A stretch of DNA of 25,000 nt from Symbiodinium natans. Taxonomy: Eukaryota > Sar > Dinophyceae > Suessiales > Symbiodiniaceae. Positions 23,698-25,000 of this stretch are shown here, piece by piece. Within the stretch, counting starts at the first letter, position 1. The number at the start of each line of letters is the position of its first letter. The position numbers and the translations under genes were made by a program. Below the pieces are notes generated by a model. It was not told the origin of the DNA. It was given only the letters and a program-made list of their open reading frames with translations, and did not search any database. The stretch covers positions 250,001 through 275,000 of the forward strand of contig CAJNDS010002230.1 in the NCBI GenBank assembly GCA_905221605.1. Reading direction: 5' to 3'.

Positions 23698-23710
23698 GAA
23701 ATGCTACACA
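23698..23710 (+). repeat. Right target-site duplication of the large LINE
   Basis: GAAATGCTACACA, identical to 14680-14692. Confidence 0.65.
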
Positions 23711-23834
23711 TATTCAGGCAGTGCCCAAGGGGCTCTGGGGAGGTTGACGGGTGAACGCGTCCTTGTGTGTTGCAGCAGACAATTGCAGGTTGAAGCTTCT
23801 TTGGACTTAAAAAAATTGTATTCTTTTTTTTGAG

Positions 23835-24022
23835 GAATGGAGGAAGCTCTCATGCCAGCGGAGCAGAGTCCCTTCGACTTTGTCGGGGATGCCTACGGCC
23901 GCGGAGACTGGAACAGGACATCGCTTCAGGTCGTCGATTCTGGGCACACGCTAACCCATGTTTTCACGTCCGCCCCAATCCATCTCAAGTTCTTCAATGG
24001 CTTGCACATGGCGGGCATTTTT
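23835..24022 (+). CDS. Candidate exon of the VCBS-repeat gene, downstream pair, first exon
   Basis: After a T-rich tract ending TTTTTTTTGAG (AG at 23833-23834) the frame reads MEEALMPAEQSPFDFVGDAY, then GRGDWNRTSLQVVDSGHTLT, ending ...FFNGLHMAGIF at a GTAAAG donor (24023). Two bases precede the first codon and the exon ends in phase 0, the same phases as the candidate exon at 13856-13947. It joins in frame to the VCBS motif at 24150. The alternative is an unrelated short ORF that starts at the ATG at 23837. Confidence 0.4.
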
Positions 24023-24149
24023 GTAAAGGCCAAGCGGTACTTGTGTCGGACTTTTTGGGGGCTCCTTTTCAGGCCCCCTCCAGGCATGTTTTGCCTGTTT
24101 CGCACACTTCCATGTTCCCCGCCATGTTCGCTCTCATCCTTGGGCCCAG

Positions 24150-24262
24150 GATTGGGATGGCGACTCCGACCTGGATGTGCTCGTTTGCATCAGAGGGTAC
24201 ACAGCGGAAATGGAGGCGTTCTTCTCCGTCGACTTCTGGGAGCGCCTTGCCTTGCATGTTCG
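24150..24262 (+). CDS. Candidate exon with a VCBS/FG-GAP-type motif, downstream pair, second exon
   Basis: After a pyrimidine-rich stretch ending CTTGGGCCCAG the frame reads DWDGDSDLDVLVCIRGYTAE and then MEAFFSVDFWERLALHVR; a GGTAAT donor stands at 24263, where the frame would otherwise hit TAA at 24264. DWDGDxDLDVL is a near-ideal VCBS/FG-GAP core with the calcium-ligand Asp pattern. The 127-base intron before it (24023-24149) is GT-AG and in phase. The exon ends with two spare bases; an acceptor at 24496 (TTTTGGCATCTCAG) would fit that phase, but what follows soon stops. Confidence 0.5.
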
Positions 24263-25000
24263 GTAATTACAAGTGGCATCGAGCTATCAGAGTCCTGTGG
24301 CTTGGGCAAGTACAAAGAACCATGGATCTCCTTTCCTTGGTCCGTCAGATGCAGGAACTAGAGCATTTGCGGTTTCGGCTGCACACGGCTCTGCATCATC
24401 GAGGATGCAAGTTTGTGACAGAAACGTGTCTGACGCCTTGCCTTGCGACAGGCAGTCTGGTACAGAAGCTTTAACCCCCCTCTTTTGGCATCTCAGGTGG
24501 CTGTCTGAACGAAGCCCCCATATCTCTGCCTGCGCTGTACTGTACTTTTTTGGCTGAGGGTTTTCTCTTTTCTAGAGTTGTTTTTCATCGGAACCATCAC
24601 GTGGCAACGACCCTTTGAGCCTACGATGTTGAGAAGCTTACTGACGTCATACCAGCAAGCTGCAATAAGTTGCAGGTCCTACTGGATGAGAACACATATG
24701 TTCTTGCGGGTGATGCCTGCATTTAGGGGTTGCTTGGTTGTCTTGCTACTTGTTTGCTTCCTTGTAGGACGGCCGAAATCTGATGGATGCTGTTTAAACT
24801 CAGCCTCCGCTTCGCATGCTTGCGCATGCTGTGACAGCAGCGACAGCACTGTATAATTAGTGATTGGATTGCCAGGGCTGATTGTCCTCTGGCACACTGC
24901 AATCCAATCGTTACGTGTGTCAGCAGTCACTAAGCTGAAGCCGGACGAGCCTCGCCAGAACTTGTTCTCAGTGTTGCCTCACCTGGATTTGCGAAACTTT
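24263..25000. other. Probable intron and flank, nothing firm
   Basis: One frame continues from upstream to 24474 (with HRAIRVLWLGQVQRTMDLLS) but has no motif. A possible acceptor lies at 24496. Beyond 24560 I see no coding signal that I can support on either strand and no telomere-like units. Confidence 0.35.

Noticed and set aside
24263-24474. Continuation of the VCBS protein through HRAIRVLWLGQVQRT
   Set aside because: It is in a different frame from the VCBS motif and would need an exon boundary I cannot see; left as flank.
1-25000. CRISPR arrays, rRNA, tRNA, bacterial operons or Shine-Dalgarno sites
   Set aside because: No regular spacer-repeat array, cloverleaf or rRNA core was seen; gene structure and elements are eukaryotic.

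Overview
The window looks like nuclear DNA of a dinoflagellate, probably a Symbiodiniaceae- or Polarella-like alga. Five things point that way: dispersed TTTAGGG-type (telomere-like) motifs, short exons whose phases fit GT/GC-AG introns, VCBS-type exons, long G and C runs, and three retroelements whose protein families I associate with dinoflagellate genomes. That last association is from memory and was not searched. All convincing coding signal is on the + strand.

Layout. (1) 1-2118: the 3' part of a LINE-type element (reverse transcriptase and C-terminal CCHC motif), cut by the window edge. (2) 2134-6928: a tyrosine-recombinase (DIRS-like) retroelement with RT and RNase H, a cytosine-C5-methyltransferase-like domain, a tyrosine recombinase, and a possible fourth ORF with a membrane segment. 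This copy is damaged: the RNase H end lies in three different frames, and the methyltransferase catalytic Cys is a Tyr. (3) 7327-9288: three exons, joined by phase-compatible GT-AG introns, of a multi-pass membrane protein of unknown function that ends at 9288. (4) 9289-13850: mostly non-coding, with interstitial TTTAGGG blocks, a G-rich minisatellite and an AT-rich degenerate repeat. (5) 13856-14134 and 23835-24262: two exon pairs, each with a DWxGDxxLD (VCBS/FG-GAP) motif right after a CCCAG acceptor, read as one host gene. (6) 14693-23697: a LINE of about 9.0 kb lying between those exon pairs and bounded by an exact 13-bp direct repeat (likely target-site duplication).

The large LINE is the most interesting object. 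Its order is ORF1 (signal-peptide-like N-terminus), APE endonuclease - RT - C2H2 zinc fingers, a helical gag-like domain, and then a ubiquitin-specific protease (USP/peptidase C19) domain with Cys box, QHDV box and His box all present. The flanking repeat places the deubiquitinase-like domain inside the same insertion as the RT. The DIRS-like element carries a methyltransferase-like domain. The window therefore holds two retroelement types that have each acquired a domain able, in principle, to act on a host control layer (protein stability, DNA methylation).

Limits. Splice sites are read by eye, no transcript or homology search was available, and exon models of the host genes are partial.
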